A DNA stretch of 64,000 nt from Acorus gramineus (taxonomy: Eukaryota; Streptophyta; Magnoliopsida; Acorales; Acoraceae): positions 18,331,116 to 18,395,115 of the forward strand of contig CM060856.1 in NCBI GenBank assembly GCA_030737835.1, read 5' to 3'. Position numbers and translations under genes: made by a program. The notes beneath the pieces were generated by a model. It worked only from the letters and a program-made list of their open reading frames with translations, ran no database searches and was not told the DNA's origin. Position 1 is the stretch's first letter. Every line of letters starts with the position of its first letter. Below are positions 1 through 12,487 of this stretch, in pieces.

Positions 1-1110
1 CGGAAGAAGGACGGTTCGCTGCGGCTGTGTATTGATTACAGGCAGCTGAAAAACGGACAGTGAAGAACAAGTACCCGTTGCCGCGGATCGACGATCTGTT
101 CGCCCAGCTCCAGGGAGCGCGTGTCTTTTCCAAGATCGATCTCCGCTCGGGGTACTACCAGCTGAAGATCCGGGAGTCAGACATTCCGAAGACGGCCTTT
201 CGCACCCGGTATGGGCACTACGAGTTCAGAGTACTGCCATTCGGGTTGACGAACGCGCCGGCGGCCTTCATGGATCTGATGAACCGGGTATTTCGGCCCT
301 TCCTCGACTCCTTTGTGGTAGTATTCATCGATGACATATTGGTGTACTCGAGGAGTCTTGAGGAGCACGCTCACCATCTTCGCACTGTCTTGGAGACTTT
401 GGCCAGACATCAGTTGTTCGCCAAGTTCAGCAAGTGCGAGTTCTGGTTGGAGCGTATGGCCTTTCTGGGCCATGTGATTTCCGGTGAGGGCATATCTGTG
501 GACCCGGAGAAGACGCTCGCCGTGTCGAATTGGCGTCGACCGTCGAACCCCACAGAGATTCGGAGCTTCTTGGGCTTGGCGGGTTATTACAGGAGGTTTG
601 TCGAGGGTTTCTCGAAGATAGCCGTTCCTCTTACCCGCCTCACTCGGAAGGATGTTCGGTTCGAGTGGTCCCCTGCTTGCGAGGAGAGCTTCCAGGAGCT
701 GAAGCGAAGGCTCACCTCAGCGCCAGTTCTTACCCTTCCGTCTGGGAGTGGTGGGTTCACAGTTTATACAGATGCATCGCAGTTGGGTGTGGGTTGCGTC
801 CTGATGCAGCACGGTAAGGTTGTGGCTTACGCGTCTCGTCAGTTGAAGCCCCATGAGCAGAATTACCCCACCCACGACCTTGAGTTGGCAGCGATCATCT
901 TTGCGCTGAAGATGTGGAGGCATTACCTCTATGGAGAGGAGTTCGAGCTCTTTACTGATCATAAGAGCTTGACATATCTGCAGTCCCAGCCGGAGCTCAA
1001 CATGCGTCAGAGACGTTGGGTTGAGTTCCTGACGGACTATGATTGTGACATCGCTTACCATCCGGGTAAGGCGAATGTCGTTGCAGATGCGCTCAGTAGG
1101 CAGCCCTGGG
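1..1110 (+). pseudogene. Ty3/gypsy pol: reverse transcriptase and RNase H, frameshifted
   Basis: Bases 1-59 encode the start of RT fingers ([15 protein letters not shown]) in one frame. A small indel near 50-60 moves the rest into the frame that reads on from 60. RT carries the catalytic box FIDDILVYS near 328-354. A connection domain follows, then RNase H with YTDAS (about 765) and FTDHKS (about 950), ending in DALSR at about 1100, a usual end of this domain. The frame then drifts into unrelated residues, a second frameshift. RT would copy element RNA in cytoplasmic particles and RNase H would remove the template; this copy cannot make one continuous product. Confidence 0.9.
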
Positions 1111-2635
1111 CATGGCCGCCCACATGGCTGTCCGTCGTTGGAGGCTTCTGGAGGAGGCCGCTTGCTGGATTAGCGTTCGAGAGACTCCTGCTGGTGGCTT
1201 TTTGGCCAGGCTAGTGGTGCAGCCAGTCCTTCTCGACGATATCCGCACGGCTCAGGCTCAGGATCCGCATTTTATAGTCCTCTCTGAAGGACTACCAGAT
1301 TCGCGCGGACGGGATCCTGCGATTCAGAGGCCGAGTGTGCATTCCCGACGACGCAGAGCTGAAGCGGAAGATTCTGGACGAGGCCCATCGCTCGAGGTAC
1401 ACAGTGCATCCTGGTGGCACGAAGATGTACAGGGGCCTTCGTCGCGGCTACTGGTGGCGCGGGATGAAGACGGATATTGCCCGTTTCGTTGCCCGATGCC
1501 TAGTATGCCAGCAGGTGAAGTCGGAGCATCAGCGCCCTGCGGGGAAGCTGCAGTCCATTGAGATCCCTCAGTGGAAGTGGGAGCAGATCACCATGGACTT
1601 CGTCTCGGGTTTGCCGAGGTCACGTTCGGGTCGCGATGCCATCTGGGTGATCGTCGACCGGCTGACGAAGTCTGCTCATTTCCTCCCCATCCGACTCACC
1701 GATTCTCTGGACACCCTGGCGCAGTTATTTGTCTCCGAGATTGTCCGTCTCCATGGCACTCCAGTCAGCATCATTTCTATCGAGACGCGCGTTTTACTTC
1801 GAGGTTCTGGCGTAGCCTCCAGCACGCCCTTGGTACGAACCTCCATTTCAGTACAGCGTTTCATCCGCAGACGGACGGCCAGTCGGAGAGGACGATCCAG
1901 ACTCTTGAGGATATGCTGCGGGCCTGTGTTCTCGATTTTGGGGGCAGTTGGGAGAGGCACCTTCCGTTGGTGGAGTTTGCCTACAACAACAGCTACCACT
2001 CGAGCATCCGGATGGCTCCTTACGAGGCACTTTATGGCCGCAGCTGCAGGTCCCCCCTGTGTTGGGACGAGGTCGGAGAGCGCCAGTTGAAGGGACCAGA
2101 GATCGTTCACCAGACCTCAGAGATGGTGAAGACGATTCGCGAGCGTATCCGAGTCGCTCAGAGTCGTCAGAAGTGCTACGCCGACCGTCGTCGCCGTGAG
2201 CTCACCTTCGAGGTTGGTGACCATGTGTTCTTGAAGGTGTCCCCGATGAAGGGCATCTTCCGTTTCGGTGTGCGGGGCAAGCTGAGTCCGCGTTTCATTG
2301 GGCCGTTCCTCATCCTCGAGCGAGTTGGAGAGGTGGCCTATCGCATAGCTCTGCCCCCACAGTTGGCTCAGGCCCATGACGTCTTCCATGTCTCGCAGCT
2401 GAGGCGATATGTCCACGATCCTGCTCACGTCATCCCGTTCGAGCCGCTCGTCTTCGAGCCGGACTTGTCTTTCGTTGAGCAGCCGATTGAGATCCTGGAC
2501 CGCCGCGAGAAGAGGCTCCGCACCAAGACCGTCCAGCTGGTCAAGGTGCGATGGCAGCACCGTTCCGGTGCCGAGGCCACTTGGGAGCTCGAGGACGCCA
2601 TGCGTGACGCGTATCCGCATCTTTTCCCTTCTTAG
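1111..2635 (+). pseudogene. Ty3/gypsy pol: integrase and chromodomain-like C-terminus, frameshifted
   Basis: The H2C2 zinc region is visible around 1380-1520 (AHRSRYTVHPG, CLVCQQVK) and the first catalytic Asp sits in [10 protein letters not shown] (about 1590). Near 1770-1795 the region of the second catalytic Asp is deleted or shifted, and reading resumes in another frame with DARFTSRFW. The catalytic Glu segment is [17 protein letters not shown]. The C-terminus ([12 protein letters not shown], then [15 protein letters not shown]) runs to a stop at 2633-2635 and contains the chromodomain-like region that directs insertion into heterochromatin in this lineage. Loss of the second Asp context means it is almost certainly inactive. 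Confidence 0.9.
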
Positions 2636-2670
2636 ATGTTCTTGTATTTATTTTGAGGACAAAATTTCCT

Positions 2671-2683
2671 AAGGGGGGGAGAA
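2671..2683 (+). promoter_or_regulatory. Polypurine tract of Tekay element 1
   Basis: A purine-rich run lies 35 bp after the pol stop and directly before TGTTATATATG, the first bases of the LTR. This is where plus-strand DNA synthesis is primed in LTR retrotransposons. Confidence 0.85.
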
Positions 2684-5610
2684 TGTTATATATGTGTCAC
2701 TTTTTGGCCTGCTGGTAACCATTGGAGCATTTTGGCAGTTTTTGAGTTTTTTTCATTTTTCGATCGGAACCGCAAAATTTTGGACTGTTAGCTATCGTCC
2801 TGTGCTAGAGGACTCCGATTGAAAATCTAACTGCATATTATGTGTCCTGGTGCCATTTTAAGCCACTCATGAAAATTTCATCGAATTCCGGTACGTTTCT
2901 GAAATTTCACAGTTCCGGGGCGTATCCGGGTTTTGACCGAGCGAGAAGTCATTGGGAGAGTTGACTCGGTCAAAGTGGGCCCATGACTTGGTCAACCCTT
3001 TTTGTTTTTTTGTGTGGTTGGGTTGACCCAAGTCAAAGCCCACTTAACTCACCTAATCTAGTCCTTAAGCCTAATTAATCTTGATTAGCCCTAATTCAAG
3101 TGAGGTTTGACTTATTTAAAGTGAGCTAAAAAGGTTGCACTACACTATTCATCATCTTCCCAAATGCATTTTCTCTCTCCCCCTCTCTTTTTTTCTTAGA
3201 TTTGAGCCACCTAGGGTGCTTGAACCTTAAAACCCAAAACATAGAAAGGATAGATCCGGTCCCGATCTACACCCCGGTGTTTTCAGATTCGAATTCCGGC
3301 GTGTCTTGCCCTTTCTCCCGCCCTCTCTTCTCCTCAGATCTGAGCCCTTTCGGAGGTGGGAAGAGGTCTTGGTGGTGGAGACCCTTGGGGAGGCATTTCG
3401 GTGCAAAAGGAGCTTCCGGTTTCCTTCCTTTCCTCTCTTCCTTTGGGTAAGCACTCTTTCCCTCTTTTTCATGTTTAGATGCTTGTTAGGAGGGTGGATT
3501 GGGTGGTGGTGGCTGTGGGGGGGGGTGATTGGTGGCTGTTGGAGGCCCATTGGTGGCCGGATAGAGGAGCTAGGGTGGCTCGGGCAGGGGGTTGGATGCT
3601 CGGGCAGGGTGGCTGGTGGCTTCGGGCAGGTCGGCAGCACAGGCAGCAAGCAGCGCAGCAGGCAGGGCGCGCATGCGGACGTGCGCGCGGGCGTGCGCTC
3701 GGGTGGAGCTGGAGGGCGTGCTGGGCGTGTGTACTAGGCGCGCGTGCTGGGCGCTGGGCGCGGGTGTGCTGGGTGCTGGTCGTGGGCGATGGGGCGCTGC
3801 GTGCAGGGCGCCGTAGGGGGCGTGCGCGCAGGCGCGCTGTGCGCGCGCGGCGAGTCAGTGGAGTGCTGGGCAAGCTGGTGGTGCGCGCGGGGTGCGCGCG
3901 GAGCGAGGCGAGGGCAGCAGAGGTGCGCGCGGGGGCGCGCGGGGCGAGGCGTTGGACGCGCGAGGCGTGCGGTGTGCGCGCGGCGCCAGCGCGGGGCGTG
4001 TTGTGTGCGCGCGGGCTGCTGCGATGGGGCGCAGTGGGCGCGCGGTGCACCCGGGTGGCTCGGCGGCATGTCCAGGCGTGCGGGCAGGGGCCCGGCGGTG
4101 CGCCAGGGTGCGCGGGCTGAGGCGCGGCGGTGCAGCTGGGGGCGGGTGGCCGTGCGGGTGGTTGCCGGGGGTGCAGGAGTGAGTCGACGTGCTCGGGCTA
4201 GCGTGCGTACGGGCCGTATGCACGTTTGCCCGAGTGTTGGGTATTTATTGTAATCCATGGAAGCATGATTAATGTGTAGAATGCATGCCACCCTAGACTT
4301 GTATGTTAGGGACTTGCACCCTTAGGATATGTGTAAGAGCCGTGCATCCTGTCACCCCGTTATCATGCTAGGAAAGCCCCAACCTATGCATGCGTCCTAT
4401 TAGTTTGATTTATTTACTTAAATGCAAGCTTGTGATATTGTTAGCATGCCTTGGGGAATATAAGGGGGCCTTGCGAGGTAAACATTGAGACCCGAGCTAG
4501 GGTACTCCGTGTTCCTTGTTTGGTTGGCGGATGTCCTATATCGGGATCTCAGGTTGCCCTCCTAAGGTCTCTTTTCCCTCATTATTATCTTATGTAATCC
4601 TGCATCTTAGTTATGCGCGTTGGAGGAATTCTGAAGAATTCAAAACATTAGAGTTGTAGAGATGTGTTGTCAGCGGATCCGAGTGGATCATATGCGATGG
4701 ATAGGCTGTTCTGTTCCCTTCGTTGGATCCGTGTAGAGACTACCTCAGCGTTAGAAAGGTCATCCCGTGCAGGGGCTCCCATCAGTAGGCACCTCCTGAT
4801 TTGGTAGACGGACTGTGCTGAATGTGGGAGTGGCCAAATGACCTATGGAGTGGGGAGAGACTATCGGTGGACCAAGGGTGACCAACAGCCTAGTCAGTCC
4901 CAAGAGCCTGTGTCACCTATTGAGGGGTGAGGGTGAGGGTGTGGTGGGCCGGCGATGTAGCGACCCACTGGATTGTGTAAGGGTGATTATCAGCCTATTA
5001 AGTCCCAACATCCTTTGTCACCTATTGAGGGGTGAGGGTGAGGGTGAGGGTATGGTGGTTCGGCGATGTAACGAACCCCCGGATTTGTGTTGTTTATGCC
5101 ACTTTGAGGCTAGTGACTTGATTAAATGTGGTTAATATAAACTGTGATGCATGGGTTGTGCTATTCACTGAGCGTGTGGCTCACCCCTCGCATAATTATT
5201 TTTCTCCAGTGATTACCGAGGAGGATTTGAAGGAGGAGCTTCCCGAGCGACTACACCAGTAGCGGAGTAGCGCCACGTCCCTCGAGTTTTGAGGCCATCA
5301 GCATCCTTCCTTCTCATTGTATGTATATATTTCTGTGCTTAGGCACCCAGTATGGATTGTATTTGGATGTATTGTGGATATATTGGCTCTCATAGGACAT
5401 ATGATTATGTATCGAGTCTGTAAAGTGTTGTTGATTTACAGATTCAGTCTTTTGCTTCCGCATTTCTGTGTATACATCATGTCAGCCTCTTTGTTGTCTG
5501 TGTTGTCTTTTTAGCTGTTGTTTATGGTGTATTATTGATCTCCTGTATTGACTGCTGATATCATGTATACCCTTGCCGCGTCCCGGGGACGGCCGCCCTG
5601 GGGCGTGACA
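2684..5610 (+). repeat. 3' LTR of Tekay element 1 (2.9 kb)
   Basis: The LTR starts TGTTATATATGTGTCAC and ends GGGGCGTGACA. A TATA-like box (ttatttaaag, 3112-3121) is a candidate promoter. It holds a very GC-rich block (about 3650-4200) and two clusters of GGGTGA repeats near 4923 and 5030. The same start, end and GGGTGA motif recur, inverted, in the LTRs at 51825-55513 and 57933-61078. No intact gene is seen inside; the long stop-free stretches follow base composition. Confidence 0.88.
3650..4200. repeat. Extreme GC-rich block inside Tekay LTR
   Basis: About 550 bp consist largely of short GCGC, GGGC and TGCG runs, giving stop-free reading on several frames of both strands. Translations are Arg/Ala/Gly/Pro-rich with no recognisable domain. 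The inverted LTR at 57933-61078 has an equivalent block (59600-60130); the LTR at 51825-55513 does not. Confidence 0.8.
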
Positions 5611-6889
5611 CATTCAGTCTCAAAACCTTCGATGCATGCTCGAAAAGAGATGAATAAATATTTGAATCGTTGTGTGGCATCCGTTTCGATCACCATCGAG
5701 CTACCTAGATTAGTGGCTTCAACCGCTTCTGCATACCATTTCATTTGATCAAAACAACAAAATTTATTACCATGCAATTCATTATTTGCAATCTCCTTTC
5801 CATACCATGTCCGATCATATGTAACATTCATCCCAAACCGTCTATTCAGTTGGTTCCTCATGTCCTTTGCAGTGAATGAGGGATTAACTTGAAAATCATC
5901 TTTAACAAGTTCAGAAATCCATTTACTGTCAGCCTTCGGATGCCCTGCACTTCTTAAACCACCCCCACAAGAATGTGTCGGTGTATAAGTCTTTAGTTTA
6001 AACAATTGCCCTCCCTCCTTTGCTTGCAAAACAGATGCATGAATTTGTCAACTGCAATTGTGTGCATCACATCTTGCAGTCACTCTGGTTCTGTTACTCT
6101 TAATGACATGATAGTCAAACCCGTTTGCAATAGAAAAGTTGCGAAGGTCACGACGAAAGTGATCTACATCATGAAAGATTTGGCCAAGCTTTGTAATGAC
6201 CCCCACATGCTATTCATTAGGCTATGAGCTTCATTAGCCTCTGTATTTTGGATGTTCACCAATGACATATCATGAGTTTCTTCAACAGCGTTTTCATTAA
6301 CATCGTGATTTGACCCATTCCATTGAAAGGGGCAAACTTCAGGTCTAGGAGTATTAACAGAATATATATCATGAGTTATAGAATCAATGTTTTAATTTAC
6401 AGAATTATCAAAGTCCATTACAGAATCAAATGCACAATATCAATGTCCATTACAGAATCAATGTTTACAGCTATGTCACAAATGTATTCTTCTGATACTT
6501 TCATAATAAATAGACATACATGCACCACATGTCCATTTTCAATTACAGTTTCTATGCACTAACTAACAGGTCTGATCATGCAAAGTTCACATAAATCAAT
6601 AATCCTGAAGATGATTATGCATACCCATTGGAATTTTGAACAAAGAGATGTATTAGTCGGGCATCAAAGCGAATATGTAGCTGAACCATCTTCTTCATAT
6701 CACGATCATCTACCAATGTTACAAATTCTTTATCACGCCGGAAATGGAGTAGTTCATCGTCATTTTAGATGGATCCAAGTTCCATCTTGAACACAACTCC
6801 CCAACAAAACTTTGAAACCCAGTATCTTCTTCAACATCTGCAATGTTTGAATCCTCTCTGTATTTACAATGAGTAGGTAATGAAGACAT
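5611..6889 (-). pseudogene. MULE (MuDR-like) transposase, N-terminal part, broken
   Basis: The minus strand reads from an ATG at 6889. The N-terminal MULE domain is visible (LCSRWNLDPSKM, then VTLVDDRDMKKMVQLH after a one-base shift near 6725). Decayed sequence follows to about 6030. Then the MuDR zinc-finger and pre-catalytic region appears: LKTYTPTHSCGGG, SKWISELVKDDFQVNPSFTAKD and FKYLFISFRACIEGFET. The reading is cut at 5611 by the Tekay LTR, so the catalytic domain is lost or lies outside the window. Frameshifts and stops make it a pseudogene. The assignment is confident from the CIEGF and TYTPTHSC signatures. Confidence 0.82.
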
Positions 6890-7483
6890 CGGGTGGGTTT
6901 CGGTGAGGGTTTCGGCAATGGGTTTCGACGAGGGTAACAACGCCGGGTGGAGGAGAAATCGGTGGAGGAGGAGAGAAGGGTCGATGCGGTCGTGGTCGGG
7001 TGGTCGGGTGGAGGAGATCGGCGAGGGTTTCAAAAAAAGGGGAACAAAATGGATTTTGTGGGGTTGGTAGGGATTGTGGAAGAGAAGGGTAGTAGTGGAA
7101 GAGATAAATGATGTGGCAACTCAGGGGGGTAGAAAAAAAATAAGTGTGTACAACCAGAGGTAAAAAAAAAAATTTAAATGTGGGGGCACAGAAAAAATTA
7201 AGGCTGGACTGTAGGGGTATTTGGGCAATTGACCCAAAATAAATTCTTCGGGTCGGCCCTATATCGAGTAGTTTTCTATGTGAGCCGATACACTCTTTTT
7301 AATGTAATTGCTAGAATTCAAACTTTTATATGATATTATAATTACATATTTTGATATCAAATATTGAGCAGTGAGTCTAACTCACACTCTTTTTTATTTT
7401 GTTTCTATATTTCTACACATGGAAGTGATTGTTTTCTCTTCTTGATAAATCCTAATGATAAGATATATATATATATATATATA
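6890..7483. other. Upstream flank of the MULE pseudogene
   Basis: Contains GGTTTCGG-type repeats (6895-7030), then AT-rich sequence and a (TA) run (7463-7484). Some of it may be MULE leader. I could not find a clear terminal inverted repeat. Confidence 0.4.
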
Positions 7484-8223
7484 TGTTGGATAATATGACT
7501 GAAACTTCAATAGCCCTTCGAGTCGCGTTACTGCATCACTTTTCTTAAGACAATATTTACCCCCACCAATTAGTTTGCAAGGGGTACTGCAAATCTGTTT
7601 GTAGGATAACTTGAAGAAGAATTCCACCAGCGTCTACACTGACGAGAGTGGAGCGCATACTGTAGATGAACACAAATGAACCAAGACCCAATATAAGAAC
7701 ACACTTTAAGGAAAAAGAGAAAGCTTTTCTTAGATGGTTTTCATGGTAGGAAATCATGTCTATTTATAGACATAAGAGCACACCCTTTCAGGACATCCCA
7801 TGAGGCTTAACCACCTCCAATCTAGACCGTTGGATCTTCAGTTACAAGATCGACGGTCCAGATCGATCACCATCCGATGCACCCTTCTCAATGGCACCCC
7901 TTGATCAATGTAACCGATGTGCACATGGCATCTGACGTGTCCACCATTTGGACGGTCCAGATTGTATTTGATGAAAGGATCTCCACCGTGTCTGATTAGC
8001 CAAAAAGAAAAGGCTCCAGCTCCTAATGACGATGCGCACATGCAAAGTGTGCCAACAAAGTGCTACATTGCACCTATCGCACACGTGCGTGTGCGGACGG
8101 TGGTAAAGCACCGTGTGCATAACACCTTACCATTCCCAAAGTAAAAATTACTTTATACACACCACACTTTATATAGTACTAAATGTTTTTCTCTTTAATC
8201 GGTGTGAGACTAAAAACTCAACA
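7484..8223 (-). repeat. Probable copia-type solo LTR
   Basis: On the minus strand the stretch begins TGTTGAGTTTTTAGTCTCACA, a start common in plant Ty1/copia LTRs, and ends ..TTATCCAACA. A TATA box (tctataaata, minus, about 7761-7770) is about 460 bp in. No matching 5-bp duplication was found at the chosen ends, so they may be off or the copy truncated. No internal retrotransposon genes flank it. Confidence 0.5.
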
Positions 8224-9258
8224 CACAAAGTTATAAACAAAGACCTAAACTTACAAGACACATAAATTTATATTTTGAAAAATCACTAACAATATGTATA
8301 TATATATATATATAATAAATGTTGTGCACCCTCAAACATTATGCCATATATAGTGATGGTTTTGTTAGATCCACATGTACTCTTTTTGTTGTAAACAACA
8401 TCGAGAAATTATGCAGGACAAAAATTTCATTAGATGGGTATTCAAGAAATGTCCAATTTCACTGTTTGATTGATTTGTTGTCTTTTATATTTCGGAGTAT
8501 GGTGCATGCCAAGTTTCCAACTAGTTGATTAGTCCTTTCAAATATAAGACAAAAAATGATGAAATTTTACATGTGGATTTTCTCGGACATTGTATGATTT
8601 TTTTTTTTTTTGGTAGGTGGGACATTGTATGATTGGATCTTCTAGAAAGGCCTTGTTTAATCAACCAAATGGGGAAGAATTACAAAAAGTTTCATTGGTG
8701 ATTGTCTTCTGACTACTGATTCGACTGGTTCTCTTGGACATTCATATGAGCCAGGGTTCAAAGAATTTAAGGAAAAACAATGTTGTTTTTACTATATTCG
8801 ATGTGTATTTTTTATTTTTTTTTTTTGAGAAAATATATTCGATGTGTATTGGCTCACTTAATTTAAAGGGTTGGTAATTATAAGGGCATCGAAGATTTGA
8901 ATTGAGGGCGTATAAAAAATGCAAGATATTTTTATATCATGGGCCCAGCAAGGGCTACTATCAATTGTTCTGAATACATCTTCATTCCGAATCAGTATGT
9001 CAGAATATAAGAAATAATCTAACATTAAATATAAAAGGAATGTGAATTCGGATATTAAGTTATCCATTATGAAAATATTTGAATTTGACATATAATATAG
9101 AATTATATATATCGTATGTATTATTTAAATTAAATTATTTTGTATGTACATTATAACTCATATTCTATTTCTACATATAAAAAGTTCGCTTGATATTTTT
9201 TGTATCATCCTGTATAATCAAATATGTTAATTATTTAAAAAAATTGGAAAAATTAATT
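8224..9258. other. AT-rich intergenic DNA
   Basis: Contains (TA)n runs (8297-8316, about 9100) and homopolymer T tracts. No gene, RNA or clear element seen. Confidence 0.5.
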
Positions 9259-9633
9259 AGGGGTAATTGTGGTCATCCGTCTATTATTTTTAAATCCCCA
9301 AAAATTTTTCATGTTTTTTTTGGGTCCCTAATCCGTGAAAAATTATTTTTAGATCCCTCCAACCGGATGCTGTTAAAAAATATTAAAAATGTCCTCCACC
9401 CAATTATTTCAATACACTGTAAGCACTCCCTGATATATTGTTAAGTATCTCCAGTACATTATTAACACTCTCAAATACATTGTTAACCTTCGCATAATTG
9501 AAAGAGAACATTTTCGGTATTTTTAAACAACATCCGATTAGAGGAGTCTAAAGATAATTTTTCAACGTTTTAAGAATCTAAAAAAAAATTTTAGGTACAT
9601 AAGAATAATAGATGACTGATCATAGAGGTCCCT
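9259..9633. mobile_element. MITE-like element with ~120-bp inverted arms
   Basis: The left arm (AGGGGTAATTGTGGTCATCC..) pairs over about 120 bp, imperfectly, with the reverse complement of the right arm (AGGGACCTCTATGATCAGTC..). The element is about 375 bp with no coding capacity. Both ends border ATTAATT-like sequence, which makes the target duplication ambiguous. Confidence 0.6.
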
Positions 9634-10074
9634 AATTAATTTTCTCAATAAAATTTGATATCTATATTAAATTTAAAAAAACATATTAATATATGTATCT
9701 AAATTTTTAACTAAAGATGTCTGATTCATCTTTTGGATGGGAGTGAGACCATGGTTAAATAAAAGCTGATGCTCATTGGTGGGTGGTGCCCACACCATCC
9801 ACTACTCTATAGTGGGGTTGGATAAGGGTGCACAAGAAGATACGTGGGGCTCACATGCATTAGGTTCTATAATTAGTCTGATGACAGCATCAACCGTACA
9901 AATGTTATGCTTTTATCGTAGCCCACCCACTCTTCCAGGCAGCATTAAACCATTTGATTATCAAATACATTCACTGTTAGATACATAATTTAAATGAAAA
10001 GATCGGATACTCACGAGTACATTAAACAATTAAATTGTAAAATAAATTAAGTGACACAATATTATTCTTTCATA

Positions 10075-10462
10075 AGGGTTGTTTGATTTGGCAGATTGCT
10101 TATATTAAGTGTTAATATTTTAAATGAAAAACTGTTTGGTTCGACAAGAAAAATAAATTTTTATTGGTGGTGCTTATAGAATGATATTTATGTTCGTTTT
10201 ATGAAAAAAAAAATTTATTGATATTTGATTCACCGCGTTTTATAATATGAAAGATTGAGGGCAAAATAGTCTTTCAATAATGAATAAGTAAAGTACTTTT
10301 TAAATAAGCAACAAAAAAAATTTTACTTATTAAAAAAATATTTATTCATCAATAAGTACTATAATAAGCACTTAAAACAAACACTCAAATAAAAAATAAG
10401 TACTTATTTTACGTGATAAGTCAAATAAATATTTATTTTTCATCGAACCAAATGCCCCCTTT
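10075..10462. mobile_element. MITE with GTTTGGTT-type inverted ends
   Basis: The left end (GGGTTGTTTGATTTGGC) and the reverse complement of the right end (GGGGGCATTTGGTTCGATG) are imperfect inverted repeats. The interior has mirrored AAATAAGTACTTATT-like stretches. This is typical of Tourist/hAT-like MITEs. The target duplication could not be fixed. Confidence 0.55.
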
Positions 10463-12487
10463 AATTAATTATTTTGAAAGACATCTCCTCCTCTAGAAGA
10501 AGAAAAAAACACACGCACAACTTGAAGCACCTGGTGGGTGTGTTTGCGGACCATACAAATTATGCACGGCGAGCTGTATGGCAGAGCTTAGTAGCCGGAT
10601 TGCAAAACTAATTTTCTTCAATCGTTGAGTTTAAAACTGATTTTACAGAAAGCTGCATTCTCAGCTTTTAAAAATCATACTATTTGTCTAAAACCTATCT
10701 GCAGTAAACTACTACCGTTAAACTATTTAATTACACGATTGTGGATGTAGATTCCTACAAAATACAAAAGTTGTTCAATTGTCCAATCGAATGCAACCTA
10801 CATAGTCGAGACTGTTCATCAGAATCATCCTGAGCCCGCCCTGGTTCGTTCTGTCCGAATAGGTTAAGGTTTCCGTCCCCAAGTGACAAATCCAGTACGA
10901 CACGTGTTGAAAAGAGAGGAAACGCAAACGTGGAAGTTCAAATCGTCAAACAGTGAACAAAGCAGTGGACGAAGTGTGGGCGAGATGGTAACGTCGCGCC
11001 TAACGTTTGAGCGGAGTGCGAGGTCTGTCATTTATTGATCGTATTTTCATGGATGCGTGGATATGTATCGGACGTACAGTTGTTTGGAGTTCCCTATGCA
11101 GCAGTGAATAGTGATAGAGATATACCATAATAATGGAAGGAAAGAAATTAACATGATCAAATACATGTGGTTGCCATCAAACCCTCCTGAGGGGGGAGGT
11201 TTTTCACTTTAGCCCATTCATTATTTTGTTTTTAAAACTTTAATTTTGATTGTGATCCAAAATGAACACGCCGATTACAGATGGTGAATATCGCCTATTA
11301 TTTGTGTAAATTAAATCAAGGATGTACATTATATAGTGGATAATGTAATTGCACTATTCACAAATCTTTATATCAGACTATTTTTTTGGGCTAGCAGAGC
11401 TTACTTTGCTAATAATACAGCAATTGATCCATAATATGACCGATTGCTGATTTTGAAAACAGTTAATATAAAATAAAAATAAAAATAATATTCCAAGATA
11501 TCGATGTCACCCGATCAAGAAAGCCAAGGTGACATAACCTCTATTGGTGCCTGTCAATTATACCCATGACCAGGAATGGAGTTAGCTATTCCCTTTTTGC
11601 AAAAGTTTTATTATTTTTTTATTTCCAAAAGAACAAAGAGGCTATGGTTCCTTGTAACGGTTACAATGACAAAATAACAGAAATGGGGAGACAATAGGAG
11701 CAAGTTGAGTTTTATGACTGATTAATTTGTTTGCTACTCACCATGGGTGACATCTGTGTGACAAACACATTCCTTACATGTATGAAGACATCATGGTTTT
11801 TAAACAATGCATTTAAGGCCGAGAAAAAAAGTCATACATGCTCGCCTCAAACAACATTGTCTTGGAAATCTATATGTAGCACATACATTTTAGAATACAT
11901 GGGGGTTGAGTGCTGATACACACAGTTCATTTTTCAGCTCATACGTTATAATAACGTAGTATATACTGCACTATTATAGTGTATACTGTATCATCATAAT
12001 GTATACTGCAGTCTATTTTTTTCATTATGAAAAAAAAATACATTAATGTATCTCAGTATATATTTCATTTTATATAATAGCATGCACTTTAAATAGTGAG
12101 TGTATAATTTTATAAATAAAAAAAACAGGATAAACTATAATTGAGATTACAATAGAGGCTACGTGTATCTTTTTCCATATGGGGATATCCATTCAACATG
12201 TATTGGGGATATCACCACAATTTAAGCATCAACACTGGCTTGAATTCTACAAACTCGACCCGTTAAGCCCGGACCCAAATGGTCAAAACCTGGTCTGGGC
12301 CTACTAACGGGCTGAGTTGGGCACGAAGTTCAATCTAAGGCACGAACGAACCGCATGCCTATCCATGGGCCTGACCCTTTGGGCTTGGGGGAAGGGGGCC
12401 CATCTTGTATATTGGTAGACAGCCAACCCCCTCTGACAAGTGGGAAGGGGGGGCACCGAGGGTGGGGTCCGCCCTTTTTTTTTTTTT
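10463..12487. other. Intergenic DNA
   Basis: Mostly AT-rich. Around 10620-10800 there is a decayed relative of the small element at about 26500. A non-coding mixed-composition patch lies at 10800-11040. Repeated TATACTGCA-like runs occur at 11945-12020. No gene supported. Confidence 0.4.

Larger units (their letters stand above)
1..5610 (+). mobile_element. Ty3/gypsy Tekay/Del-type chromovirus, 5'-truncated by window edge
   Basis: The sequence shows reverse transcriptase, RNase H, integrase and a chromodomain-like C-terminus in the order of a Ty3/gypsy pol, then a polypurine tract and a long LTR (2684-5610). The RT and RNase H wording, the IN C-terminus with [13 protein letters not shown] and the LTR near 3 kb fit the Tekay/Del chromovirus lineage. 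The 5' LTR, gag and protease lie left of the window. The pol has frameshifts and a damaged integrase, so the copy is not autonomous. The 3' LTR lies inside a MULE transposase reading frame; the bases just outside (cattc, 5611-5615) should be one copy of the target duplication. Confidence 0.9.

Noticed and set aside
3475..4291. Overlapping open frames of 70-213 codons on both strands
   Set aside because: Produced by GC-rich, stop-poor composition; Arg/Ala/Gly-rich with no domain and no sign of a real gene.
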